35,985 nt of DNA from Caulobacter sp. HMWF025 (GCF_003060965.1 NZ_QAII01000030.1:1-35985), one strand, 5' to 3'. Positions 1 to 7,492 are shown, numbered from the stretch's first letter. Numbers and translations: made by a program. The notes: a model not told the origin generated them from the letters alone.

Positions 1-1466
1 TTGGCGACGATCGCGAAGCGTTCGCCGCCGCCGCTGCGTTCGATCACCAGAAGCGACCCCTTCACCGCCTGGACAAGCTGGGTGCCGCCGCGCAGGGCGG
101 CATGGCTGCGGCGCAGCGCAGCCAGCTTGCGATAGCGGTTGAGCAGGGAGTCGGCCTTGGGGTCCTGCTCTTCCACCGAGACACCGTCATGGTCGCGCGC
201 ATAGCGCTGATCCCAGTAGCGCTCGCCCACTCGGCGGTACCAGAGGGCCTGGTTTGGGCCGGCGTCCGTCGCGGACCACTTGAAGGCCTCGCGCATCGGG
301 ATGTCTTTTTCGTCCGTCTCATAGCCGGCGTCGCCGGCGCCGCGCATGCCCAGCTCCTGTCCGTAATAGAGAATGGGCGTGCCCTTCAGGAGGAAGACCA
401 AGGCTGCGGCGGTTCGCAGTTTCTCCGGCGAAATCTGCGGGTCCGACGCGATGCGGCTGACGTCGTGGTTCTCGGCAAAGAGCAGCTGGTGCTTGCCCGG
501 GGGCGTGATCCGCGCCGTCTGGTCGAGGGCTGTGGCCAGCGCCGTGGCGTCAAAGCCGCGCAGGGCCTTTTCGACCGGGAAGGCGAAAATGGCGCTGGTA
601 TCGGCCCGGGTCAGATAGCTTTCGCCATAGTCGCTCCAGTCCGCCTGTTCCGCGATAAAGGTCAGGCGAGGATTGGTGGCGCGCAGCGTGTCGAACAGCG
701 GCTTCCAGAACTCGACGAACAGGTTGGTCAGCAGCCCCCGCGAATCCAGGTCGTCCATCATGTGATCGAGGCGGAAGCCATCGACGCCGTCGTCAAACCG
801 GCCGTCGCGGTTGGGATCGACCCAGTCGAGCAGGTAGCGGTCGAAATAGGCGCGGACGGAGGGCGCCTTGAGGTCGACGGTCGTTACGCCGTGGGTGTCC
901 CGGCCGAAGTGGCGGATCTCGCGAAGATTGAACGGCCCGTCTTCGGCCATGCCCGCCGCCCGGTCGCGCCAGAGCAGATGGTCGGCGAAGGGGGAGTTCC
1001 GGTCCGCCAGTGCCGCAGTCCACCAGGGATGGCCTTCGGCGAGGTACTGAAACTCCATGTCGAGATAGATCTTGATGCCCGCCTTGTGCAGCTCGGCGAC
1101 CAGATGCCGGAAGTCGTCCATGGTCCCGTATTCCGGATCGATCCCGGTGAAGTCCGTGGCGAAATAGTTGTGGTAGACGCGGCTGGGATAGAGCGGCGTC
1201 AGCAGAACGGCGGTGACCCCGAGCGATCGCAGATAGGGGATGCTCTCGGTGACACCGTTCAGATCGCCTTGCCCGTCACCGTTGCTGTCGCGAAAGCTGC
1301 GCATGAAGATGTGATACACAACCTCGTCAGTGAGGCTGTCGATCGGCGGAGCGGCCGCCTTGGGCGGCGCGGCCTGGGCGGGTGTCGATGCGTCGGGCGG
1401 GAGCCCGAGCGCCACCGCCGCACAGACCAGCAGGGCCGCCGCTTTCCACGGGCTGATCCAGTTCAT
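1..1466 (-). CDS. Secreted alpha-amylase family (GH13) enzyme, 3' end missing
   Basis: Translation of the minus strand from the ATG at 1466 gives 488 codons that run off the left edge with no stop. The first ~30 residues are an export signal (basic start, Ala/Leu/Val-rich core). The rest reads as a GH13 alpha-glucan hydrolase. The catalytic nucleophile is D234 in a DGFRLDH motif, the acid/base is E273 in FIAEQAD, and the third Asp is D335 in ENHDVSR. An early NGDGQGDLNG calcium-type loop is also present. GH13 enzymes hydrolyse or rearrange alpha-1,4/1,6 glucans, and this one would act in the periplasm or outside the cell. The visible end lies in the C-terminal beta domain, so most of the protein is present. 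It is divergent from an AraC-type regulator, which may control it. The exact specificity (alpha-amylase, neopullulanase or oligo-glucosidase) cannot be read from the sequence. Confidence 0.9.
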   Translation of the reverse strand, partial: MNWISPWKAAALLVCAAVALGLPPDASTPAQAAPPKAAAPPIDSLTDEVVYHIFMRSFRDSNGDGQGDLNGVTESIPYLRSLGVTAVLLTPLYPSRVYHNYFATDFTGIDPEYGTMDDFRHLVAELHKAGIKIYLDMEFQYLAEGHPWWTAALADRNSPFADHLLWRDRAAGMAEDGPFNLREIRHFGRDTHGVTTVDLKAPSVRAYFDRYLLDWVDPNRDGRFDDGVDGFRLDHMMDDLDSRGLLTNLFVEFWKPLFDTLRATNPRLTFIAEQADWSDYGESYLTRADTSAIFAFPVEKALRGFDATALATALDQTARITPPGKHQLLFAENHDVSRIASDPQISPEKLRTAAALVFLLKGTPILYYGQELGMRGAGDAGYETDEKDIPMREAFKWSATDAGPNQALWYRRVGERYWDQRYARDHDGVSVEEQDPKADSLLNRYRKLAALRRSHAALRGGTQLVQAVKGSLLVIERSGGGERFAIVA

Positions 1467-1664
1467 GTCGACTCCTGGCTTCTGACGGGATGGGAAGGCG
1501 GGCCCGCTGCGGTCGGGGGCGCGCTTGTGAAAGGCCTTGAGCTTCATTCCATCGCTCCCCGTGCTGCACCTTTGGCAACTTGGGCGGCAGGATAGCTGTC
1601 GAATTTTCGCGCGTCGCGGCGATCAGATGTGGGAATTCTGGCGATACGCTATAAGATTCTTGTC

Positions 1665-2486
1665 ATGCTGCTGCCGCTCTCCGAACCCGTGCCCCTGGCA
1701 CCCGGCCTCGTGGCGCGGGTGCAGCAGGTGCGACAGGAGGCCGATGAGCCCCTGCCCAGGCGTTTCCTGCATTTCCATGGACCGGCCGAGCTGGTGCTGA
1801 TCGAGGACGGTGCGGGCCAATTCCTTTGCGAGGACGCCCTGCTGCCGTTTTCGGCGGGCACCCTCCTGTACGCACCGGCGATGGCCATCCACGACTTCGA
1901 TTTTTCCGAAGGGCCGCGGGCCTGGACCCTGGTGCAGTTCGATCCCCTGGCGCTCGATCCTGGCGTCGTCGCCCCGCCGGCCGGCCCGCGCAGTAGCGCG
2001 CTCGATGATCCGATGCGTCTGCGCATCAGGGTCCTGCTGGACTGGCTGAACCAGTCGATCCAGTCCCAACTGCCCCGCCAGGCTGTCGCGGTTCAGCTTC
2101 AGGCCCTGGTTCTGGCGATCAGCCAGACCTTCGGACCTGCACCTGAAGACCTCTCCAGCCCGCTGTCGTCGCTATCGAGGTTCCGTCCGATCCTGGATCA
2201 ACTGTCCCGGTTCCCCTTCAGGACCCTCACCCTGGAAGAGGCCGCCTCACGCTGCGCCATGTCGCCGGCCTATTTCTCGCGCTGCTTCTCCCGGACGTTC
2301 GGAACGGGTTTCATTGCCTACCAGGGTCGTTTGAGGCTGCAGCAGGCGGCCCGGATCATCGCGACAAGCGACGAGCCTATTTCTCAGGTCGGCTACAGGC
2401 TGGGATTTCGATCGCCGGCCTATTTTGCCTACTGTTTCAAGTCTTTATTTGGTGTAACGCCTTCAGAACACAGAAGAATTATTTGA
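1665..2486 (+). CDS. AraC-family transcriptional regulator
   Basis: This 273-residue protein has an N-terminal cupin-like sensing half (about residues 10-120) and a C-terminal AraC double helix-turn-helix (about 185-273). The C-terminal half has the usual signature, with LTLEEAASRCAMSPAYFSRCF as first helix pair and ISQVGYRLGFRSPAYFAYCF as second. Such proteins bind a small ligand and activate nearby promoters. An in-frame GTG at 1629 would add 12 residues. I prefer the ATG at 1665 because the cupin half begins soon after and the DNA just upstream (TATAAG near 1650) looks like promoter rather than coding sequence. There is no clear ribosome binding site for either start. It is divergent from the alpha-amylase gene, about 200 bp away, so regulation of that gene is likely but unproven. 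The family is certain; the ligand is unknown. Confidence 0.88.
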   Translation: MLLPLSEPVPLAPGLVARVQQVRQEADEPLPRRFLHFHGPAELVLIEDGAGQFLCEDALLPFSAGTLLYAPAMAIHDFDFSEGPRAWTLVQFDPLALDPGVVAPPAGPRSSALDDPMRLRIRVLLDWLNQSIQSQLPRQAVAVQLQALVLAISQTFGPAPEDLSSPLSSLSRFRPILDQLSRFPFRTLTLEEAASRCAMSPAYFSRCFSRTFGTGFIAYQGRLRLQQAARIIATSDEPISQVGYRLGFRSPAYFAYCFKSLFGVTPSEHRRII

Positions 2487-2569
2487 ATAAAATGTAGGTA
2501 AATATTTGAAATTGGCATTTTATGTGTCTTTTATGGCGCTTGTAGGGAATAAAATGCGACCACTACAGG

Positions 2570-2583
2570 TTTAAATATTTAAA
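2570..2583. repeat. 14-bp perfect AT palindrome between convergent genes
   Basis: TTTAAATATTTAAA is identical to its reverse complement. It sits in an AT-rich 100-bp gap (2487-2587) between the AraC-type gene and the hfaB-like gene, which converge here. It may serve as a weak bidirectional termination or protein-binding site. AT-rich palindromes also arise by chance in such DNA. Confidence 0.4.
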
Positions 2584-2587
2584 GAAG

Positions 2588-3610
2588 CTATAAACCGCCA
2601 CGATCATCCGCGGCCCCGGTTGTACCCGAGGCTGCCCGCCCGGAGGCTGTCCAGGTACGCTTGTCGAGGAATGGGCCGTCATAGGGCCTGGCCGTCGCAG
2701 GCCCGGGGCTGCGGGGCGGCGACTGGGCCGGGATCGACACGGGCCCGGGACCCGGCAGACCCGCGAGGCAGGCCGTCGGCGACTGGGCATAGAGCTGGGC
2801 GGCGAAATCGTAGACAGCGCGCTCGATCACGGTCCGGACCCCCAGTTGCAGCGGTTCCAGGGCGCTCTTGCCGCCCGAGATGTCGATGACGACCCCGTCG
2901 GCGAAATCGAACACGCCGGGCTTGGTCTCGCGACCGACGATCTCCTTCTGGTAGGACGCGACGGCGACGATCTCCTGCGAGCGGGTCCGGATCAGGCGCA
3001 GGTCGGCGGCCACGCTGATCACATAGGTGCTACGGGTGAGCGCGCCCTTCAGGCCCTTGGCCTCCGTCGCGCCGATGGCGGCGTCCACCCCCGAAGAGCG
3101 GATGTTGTAGTTCAGCTCGGTCAGGCCGCCGGACAGATAGTAGTCCGACCCTGCGATTTCGCCGGCGAACACCGCGCGATAGCGCTCGGGATCGGCCGGA
3201 TCCGAAGGATTGTCTGACAGCATGTGGGCCTGGGCATAGGCCCGTTCGGCATCCGAGATCACGAGGTCGCTGCGTTCAACCAGCGGAAAGCCGGCGCGCG
3301 AGAAGGCCGTCAGGGCAAAGAGGCCCGCGCCCTGGGTCAGTTTCGCGCCGGTCGCAAAGTCGCGCTTGCCGGTCAGGTCGGATAGGGCTCCGACGGCGAT
3401 CCTCGGCCGCCGGACCGGGTCGGCGCGGTCGCCGAGACAGGTCAGGGCCGCCGAATAGGGCGTCGGGTTGGCCGTCGCAGGCGCGCCGCCCAGCGGCTTG
3501 GCATAGAGCCCGGTCTTGGGATCAGCCGTCGTTGTCGCGCAGCCCCCGAGGAAGCCGGCCAGCAGGGCCGGGAGCACCACGGCGGACAGGGTCTTGTTCA
3601 GGCGAGCCAT
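2588..3610 (-). CDS. hfaB: HfaB/CsgG-family outer-membrane secretion lipoprotein
   Basis: This 340-residue protein begins with a lipoprotein signal peptide. The lipobox is LGGC with the lipidated Cys at residue 24, as in CsgG and Caulobacter HfaB. The CsgG-type core (about 45-280) includes PRIAVGALSDLTGK, a TGAKLTQGAGLFALTAF segment, an LVERSD motif and a late ERAVYDF segment. CsgG proteins form an oligomeric pore that exports amyloid or adhesin subunits; HfaB anchors the holdfast. The last ~60 residues form a Pro/Gly-rich tail beyond the CsgG fold. The ATG at 3610 follows a GGAAGGA ribosome binding site at good spacing and gives the lipoprotein signal, so the longer reading from 3751 is rejected. 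It lies 58 bp downstream of a second, non-lipidated paralogue, at the end of a four-gene cluster. The HfaB assignment rests on recognised family pattern, not on a search. Confidence 0.75.
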   Translation of the reverse strand: MARLNKTLSAVVLPALLAGFLGGCATTTADPKTGLYAKPLGGAPATANPTPYSAALTCLGDRADPVRRPRIAVGALSDLTGKRDFATGAKLTQGAGLFALTAFSRAGFPLVERSDLVISDAERAYAQAHMLSDNPSDPADPERYRAVFAGEIAGSDYYLSGGLTELNYNIRSSGVDAAIGATEAKGLKGALTRSTYVISVAADLRLIRTRSQEIVAVASYQKEIVGRETKPGVFDFADGVVIDISGGKSALEPLQLGVRTVIERAVYDFAAQLYAQSPTACLAGLPGPGPVSIPAQSPPRSPGPATARPYDGPFLDKRTWTASGRAASGTTGAADDRGGL

Positions 3611-3668
3611 GGCGGTTTTCCTTCCGGGGCGTTTTCGCAGCGCATTGACATGAAGCCTATGTCGGCTC

Positions 3669-4547
3669 TCAGGGCCCGGCGGGTTCGGGGGCGGACCAGG
3701 TCCGGTCGGCCTCAGCCACCGGCAGGCAGGTCTTGCGGGCCGCCTCGTCATAGAAGCGGGCCGTCAGCTCCAGCACCGCCCGTTCGACAAGGGCCCGGAC
3801 GGCGGCCTGGACCGGCTCCATGCTACTGACGCCGCCGCTCACCTGGCCGTTGGCACTCTGTCCCCCGACGAGCAGGCCGAGATCGCGCGACTTGCCGATC
3901 ACCTGTTTCTGTAGCGAAACCGTATCGATGACCTCCTGGCTCTGCGTATCCACAAGCCTTAGGTCGAGCCCGACATTGAGCACATAGGACCTGTCCGAGC
4001 CCGCCAGCCGCGCGCCGTCGCCGCTGCCGATGCCCAACTGGGCATTCAGGCCGGAGGACAGGATGTTCTCGTTCAGCTCGGTCACCCCGCCGACCAGATA
4101 GTAGCGGGAACCGGCAATCTGGCCGGCCAGGATCCGGCGATAGTTGTCGCCGCTGGTCCCGGCCCGTTCGGGGGTGTCCGACAGTAGCTTCTGGCGGGCG
4201 TAGTTGAGCTCGATCTCGGACACCGAACTGTCCAGACGTTCGACCACCGGGAAGCCTGCCCGGGCCAGGGCGGTGATCGCAAACAGCGAAGCGCCCTGGC
4301 TGATCTTGGCCCCGGTTTCGAAATCGACCTTGCCGGTCAGGTCGGAGATCCGCCCGACGGCGATCCGGGGGCGCGGGGCAAGGCTCTGGCGCGCGCACCT
4401 CAGGGCCGGGGTATAGGCGGTATCGTTTCGCGTGACCGGAGCCTCGGGCCGGGGTGCGGCCAGGGCCGGGCCTGACACGGTCAGGATCGCCAGACCGGAG
4501 AGCGCGTTTCGCAGGATGGCGGAACGGGTCATCGCCGCGCCGCTCAT
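3669..4547 (-). CDS. Second CsgG/HfaB-like protein, without a lipobox
   Basis: This 292-residue protein is a clear paralogue of the next gene. Both share the order RIAVG(R/A)-SDLTGK, TGAK-(I/L)-QGA-LFA-TA, AGFP-VER, an IAGS-YYL-GG-TELN block and a C-terminal LVERAV-type segment. CsgG relatives are normally lipoproteins. Here the export signal ends in GPALA-AP and has no cleavage-site cysteine, so signal peptidase I should cut it and leave it unlipidated. The first ATG (4547) overlaps the stop of the upstream hfaA-like gene as ATGA, which suggests translational coupling; a second ATG at 4532 also fits a signal peptide. It could form mixed pores with the lipoprotein paralogue, act as a periplasmic partner, or be a diverged copy. 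The family is well supported; the role is inferred. Confidence 0.75.
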   Translation of the reverse strand: MSGAAMTRSAILRNALSGLAILTVSGPALAAPRPEAPVTRNDTAYTPALRCARQSLAPRPRIAVGRISDLTGKVDFETGAKISQGASLFAITALARAGFPVVERLDSSVSEIELNYARQKLLSDTPERAGTSGDNYRRILAGQIAGSRYYLVGGVTELNENILSSGLNAQLGIGSGDGARLAGSDRSYVLNVGLDLRLVDTQSQEVIDTVSLQKQVIGKSRDLGLLVGGQSANGQVSGGVSSMEPVQAAVRALVERAVLELTARFYDEAARKTCLPVAEADRTWSAPEPAGP

Positions 4548-4993
4548 CGATCTTGCGCCGAGGCGACGCTCGCGCCGACCGCCGCGACGGCCTTTACCGT
4601 GCCGCTGTTGGTTTGCTGGTTGTCGATGATCAGGGTGTTGCCCGATCCGGTCACGGTCACGGTCAGTAGATTGCCTGCGGCCGTGGCTGAGGCCGAGGCA
4701 TTGCCCGCGGCACCGGCGGAAAAGAAGTCGGCCCCCGCGCCGAACGCGGTCGGCCCGCCCAGGGTCAGACTGCTGTTTGCCGAGCCCTGCTGGATGACCC
4801 CGTTCAGGACCACGCGATTGCCGTTGGCGTCGCGGGTCGACGGCGAGAACCGCGTGGTCTCGATCGATCGGGCCCCGCCGTAGCCGGCCTCGACCGCCGA
4901 CAGGCTGGACGGCGCGGTCTGGGCCATGGCGAGCCCGGAAAGGCTGGATGCAAGCCCGGTGATGAGCGCGAGGCTGCAGCGTTGAAAGGTCAT
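4544..4993 (-). CDS. hfaA: HfaA-like secreted holdfast-attachment protein
   Basis: This 149-residue protein has a signal peptide ending near residue 25 (LAMAQ). A mature region rich in Gly, Ala, Ser, Thr and Asn follows. Features fitting HfaA are a STRDANGNRVVLNG-type segment, an IQQG motif, and a C-terminal stretch of short beta-prone units (GNLLTVTVTGSG, NTLIIDNQQTNSG). In Caulobacter, HfaA, HfaB and HfaD tether the polar holdfast, and HfaA is thought to be amyloid-like. The gene is directly upstream of, and overlaps, a CsgG-like gene, as hfaA precedes hfaB. An AGGAAC ribosome binding site lies upstream of the ATG. I recognise the family from pattern memory only. Because of the low complexity, other small secreted beta proteins cannot be excluded. 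Confidence 0.6.
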   Translation of the reverse strand: MTFQRCSLALITGLASSLSGLAMAQTAPSSLSAVEAGYGGARSIETTRFSPSTRDANGNRVVLNGVIQQGSANSSLTLGGPTAFGAGADFFSAGAAGNASASATAAGNLLTVTVTGSGNTLIIDNQQTNSGTVKAVAAVGASVASAQDR

Positions 4994-5011
4994 GGCTGGG
5001 TGTTCCTGCGG

Positions 5012-5049
5012 AAAAAGACGGCGTCCGCGTCGTTGCCGACGCGGACGCC
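5012..5049 (-). terminator. Strong intrinsic terminator or attenuator after the repeat-protein gene
   Basis: A perfect 12-bp GC-rich stem (5020-5031 with 5038-5049) encloses a 6-nt loop. On the minus strand it is followed by GTC and a run of five T (5012-5016). It begins 9 bp past the stop of the repeat-protein gene and ends about 18 bp before the hfaA-like start. It therefore probably ends most transcripts after the repeat gene, with some read-through into the secretion genes. It could also protect the 3' end of the upstream mRNA. Confidence 0.8.
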
Positions 5050-5058
5050 GGGGGCGAA

Positions 5059-5673
5059 CTAGAAGCCCGTCACGGTGAGGGAGTTGCCGATCGCGGCCGA
5101 GGTCGCAGCGACCTTGGCCCCGACGTCTTTCACGGTGACGTTCGCAGCGGCATTGACGCCCGCATAGTTGATCTGGGTCGAGCTGGCCGTGTTGAAGTTG
5201 CTGGTGATCGTGGCCGAGTTGCTGAGGGCCGCGGCGGTCGCTGCAATGTCGCCGCCGACGTTGTTGACGGTGGCATTGAGCACGGCCGTGGGATCGTAGT
5301 TGGCGTACTGGGTATTGCTGATATTGCCGACGAAGGCCGTGTCGATCGTGGCGCTGTTGGCGATCGCCGCTGCGGTGGCGTCAACCTTGCCGCCGATGTC
5401 CTTCACCGTGGTGTTCAGCTCGGCCGTGGCATCGCCGAAGAAGCGCTGGGTGTTGACGACCGAAGCGCCGGTTTCGGTGCCGCCGCCAATGGTCAGGCTG
5501 TTGCCGATCGCGGCTGAAGTCGCGGAAACGTCGCTCTTAACGTTCTGGATCGTGGCGTTCAGCTTGGCGCGCACATTGGCCGCGTTGGTCTGGCCGGTCG
5601 TGGTCGATTGAGCCTGGGCCGAGCCGGCCATCAGAACCATGGCGGCGGCGGCGAGGAGAGAAGTACGGGTCAT
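5059..5673 (-). CDS. Secreted four-repeat protein, putative substrate of the CsgG/Hfa-like system
   Basis: This 204-residue protein has a signal peptide cut after SAQA (residue 21), and the mature part is four tandem units. The 25-residue cores start at about 38, 86, 132 and 177, with a consensus near LNATVKDVGGKVAATAA then AIGNSATI. Three linkers each contain an invariant Thr-Gln followed within a few residues by an aromatic (75-76, 121-122, 166-167). There is no cysteine in the mature part and no known enzyme motif. Regular spacing (48, 46 and 45 residues), few charges and many Ala/Asn/Thr/Ser suggest a repetitive beta or amyloid-like surface protein. HfaD-like anchors are an alternative, but those are longer as I recall them. 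The ATG at 5673 follows an AAGGA site and gives the signal peptide, so the longer reading from 5748 is rejected. It is the first gene of the cluster and is followed by a strong terminator. Confidence 0.72.
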   Translation of the reverse strand: MTRTSLLAAAAMVLMAGSAQAQSTTTGQTNAANVRAKLNATIQNVKSDVSATSAAIGNSLTIGGGTETGASVVNTQRFFGDATAELNTTVKDIGGKVDATAAAIANSATIDTAFVGNISNTQYANYDPTAVLNATVNNVGGDIAATAAALSNSATITSNFNTASSTQINYAGVNAAANVTVKDVGAKVAATSAAIGNSLTVTGF

Positions 5674-6061
5674 TTTCAATGTTCCTTCAGGGCCTGGAGT
5701 GGCCAAGGAAGGAGGAGCAAGGCGAGTGCCATGCGAGAAACATGACATGTGGTTAGCGAAAATAAACTAACAATATTCAAGTCTCATTAATATGTTGTGC
5801 CAGTTGAAATCACACTTCGCTTGCTTGGAGAATAACTCACTTTTAAGGATTTGAGGTGGGAGGTATAGTTATTCAATAATTACCAATACATCATTTTGTC
5901 ATGGTCGTGGAGTGTGCCCAGAAGGTGCCGGCCGGGCCGCGCAGTGTCGCAGATTGAGACAGTCGGTTCCTCGCGGCAGGTGCGGGGACCCCGGGTCGGA
6001 ACCGGCCGTCAGCCTGCGCCGTGCTGGACGACGCGCGCGTGGCGCTAAGCCAGCACCGTTG
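5674..6061. other. 388-bp intergenic region, half AT-rich and half GC-rich
   Basis: No convincing gene is seen here. From about 5745 to 5905 the DNA is far richer in A and T than anything around it. This part holds the candidate promoter at 5752-5780 and an imperfect inverted repeat at 5862-5884 (GGTA and TTATT arms around a central C). From 5905 to 6061 the composition returns to GC-rich. A GTGCTGG/CCAGCAC inverted repeat (6021-6027, 6050-6056) lies just past the stop of the LytTR gene and could help end its transcript. Confidence 0.6.
5752..5780 (-). promoter_or_regulatory. Candidate promoter of the repeat-protein/hfa-like cluster
   Basis: On the minus strand, TTGAAT (5775-5780) and GCTAAC (5752-5757) are 17 bp apart. 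They resemble the TTGAC / GCTA housekeeping promoter of Caulobacter. Transcription would begin near 5745, about 70 nt before the ATG. An inverted repeat, GTTAG (5752-5756) and CTAAC (5767-5771), lies between or over the boxes and could bind a regulator. It is a pattern match only. Confidence 0.33.
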
Positions 6062-7492
6062 TCACAAGGGGGCAGCGTCCAGGGCCTCGCGCAGGGCGGC
6101 CTGGCGTGAGCGGCTGACGGGCAGGGGCGCGCCCTCGGTCAGAAGCAGACGCCAGCGGTCGCCGTCGCGCTCCAGGCGCTGCACGTGCGACAGGTTGACG
6201 ATGACCGACCTGTGGATGCGCAGGAAGGTCTCCGGAAGCTGGGCCATCAGGGCATCGAGCCGGGCGGCGTGCAGCAGGCTGCGCCCCCCGACCAGCCGCA
6301 GTTCGGCATAGTCGTCGGCACCCACCACGGCCAGGATGTCGGCTAGGGGCACCAGCTCGACCCCGCGCGCCGAGGCTACGGTCAGGCGGTCGGGGCGGCT
6401 GGCGGCGCGGGTCAGGGCGGCCTCGCGGCCGCGATCGTCGCGGCCCAGCCGCACGACCTCGACCATCAGCAGCGGCAGCACCAGACTGGTGGCCAGCAGG
6501 AAGAAGGAAAAGTCGGCCAGCCATTCGGGGAACCCGATAGCCACGGCCAGGAACAGGGTCAGATAGGCCAGGGTCAGCCGCGCCCCCGGGAGACGCCGCC
6601 ACACACCCACGGCGGCCGGAAGGGCAGACAGGGCCACGCCGATGATCAGTGCCCAGACCGTCTTGATGTCGAAGCCCGGCAGCAGGACCGTCGCACCGAC
6701 CAGGCCCAGGGCCAGGCCGACCAGCGGCCCCCTTTGCCTGACCAGAAAGCGCGAGGCGACATAGGTCACCAGTAGCACCGCGAAAACGGCGGCGAGGGCC
6801 CAGATGGTGCTCATCCGCCAGGCGTGCAGGGGATAGGGATAGTCGAAGAGCGGCCGAAGGCTCTCGACCACGGCCTGCAGAGCTGCAACCCCGGCCATGG
6901 CGGCCAGCACAAGGCTCGAGCCGGTGCGGCGCAGGGCATGGATGACGCCGAACCCGAAGGCTGCCGCCAGCAGCGTCCCGGCTGCCACGAAGGTGATGGC
7001 CAGCAGGGCGGTGCGTTGCGGATAGGGATGCGGCAGGACGACCATCGCACTCATCGGCCGGGCGAACCGCAGGCCGCCGTGAAAGGACGACAGGTGCAGG
7101 ACCAGGGTGTTGTCGCCGGGCTGCCAGCTGGTCTCGCGGATCGGAAAGATTGCCTGGTAGCGTCCGGGGACTTCGGCGCCCCTGGAGGCGGCTGGACGGC
7201 CGTTGGTACCCAGAGGCCGACCATTCAGCCAGGCTTCGGATGACGCGACGCCTGCCAGGTAGAGGGCGCGTGGCCTTGTATCCTTCGGAGAGAGGATCGT
7301 GGCGCGGATCCACAGCGCCCGGCCCTGGGGATCGACGAAATCCTCCACCGGCCGGCAGTCGCTGAGCACTGGACCGCCAGGGCCGATCGCCCCCTGACAC
7401 GTCTGCCAGGACAGGTCCTGGGCGCGGGCCAGGGGCGCGAGGCTGGTCAGGACAAGGGTGAGAAACAGGATTCGCCACATGTCCGTACTCAT
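6062..7492 (-). CDS. Membrane-bound LytTR-family transcriptional regulator
   Basis: This 476-residue protein begins with a signal peptide (ends near LARAQ). A periplasmic domain of about 150 residues follows, with a jelly-roll style look (GVASSEAWLNGRPLG). About seven hydrophobic segments (roughly 180-360) come next. A LytTR DNA-binding domain ends the protein, with the family pattern ADDYAELRLVGG and FLRIHRSVIVNLSHV. The layout fits a 7TM sensor fused directly to a LytTR output, a one-component regulator that binds promoters from the membrane. The start at 7492 is chosen because it precedes the signal peptide; an ATG at 7480 also works, while a start at 7594 adds a non-signal leader. It is divergent from a secreted hydrolase gene 100 bp away, which is a candidate target. 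The ligand is unknown. Confidence 0.82.
   Translation of the reverse strand: MSTDMWRILFLTLVLTSLAPLARAQDLSWQTCQGAIGPGGPVLSDCRPVEDFVDPQGRALWIRATILSPKDTRPRALYLAGVASSEAWLNGRPLGTNGRPAASRGAEVPGRYQAIFPIRETSWQPGDNTLVLHLSSFHGGLRFARPMSAMVVLPHPYPQRTALLAITFVAAGTLLAAAFGFGVIHALRRTGSSLVLAAMAGVAALQAVVESLRPLFDYPYPLHAWRMSTIWALAAVFAVLLVTYVASRFLVRQRGPLVGLALGLVGATVLLPGFDIKTVWALIIGVALSALPAAVGVWRRLPGARLTLAYLTLFLAVAIGFPEWLADFSFFLLATSLVLPLLMVEVVRLGRDDRGREAALTRAASRPDRLTVASARGVELVPLADILAVVGADDYAELRLVGGRSLLHAARLDALMAQLPETFLRIHRSVIVNLSHVQRLERDGDRWRLLLTEGAPLPVSRSRQAALREALDAAPL

Noticed and set aside
102-1595. Long plus-strand open frame of 497 codons opposite the amylase gene
   Set aside because: The minus-strand frame has all GH13 catalytic motifs and a signal peptide. 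The plus frame has no recognisable motif and is a high-GC shadow.
5785-5802. Possible sigma-54 promoter (TGGCAC on the minus strand) upstream of the repeat gene
   Set aside because: The -24 box is present but the required GC of the -12 box is absent at the right spacing.
6045-7478. Second long minus-strand frame inside the LytTR membrane protein gene
   Set aside because: It is very rich in Pro, Gly and Arg and lacks hydrophobic helices. The other frame has a signal peptide, membrane helices and a LytTR domain.
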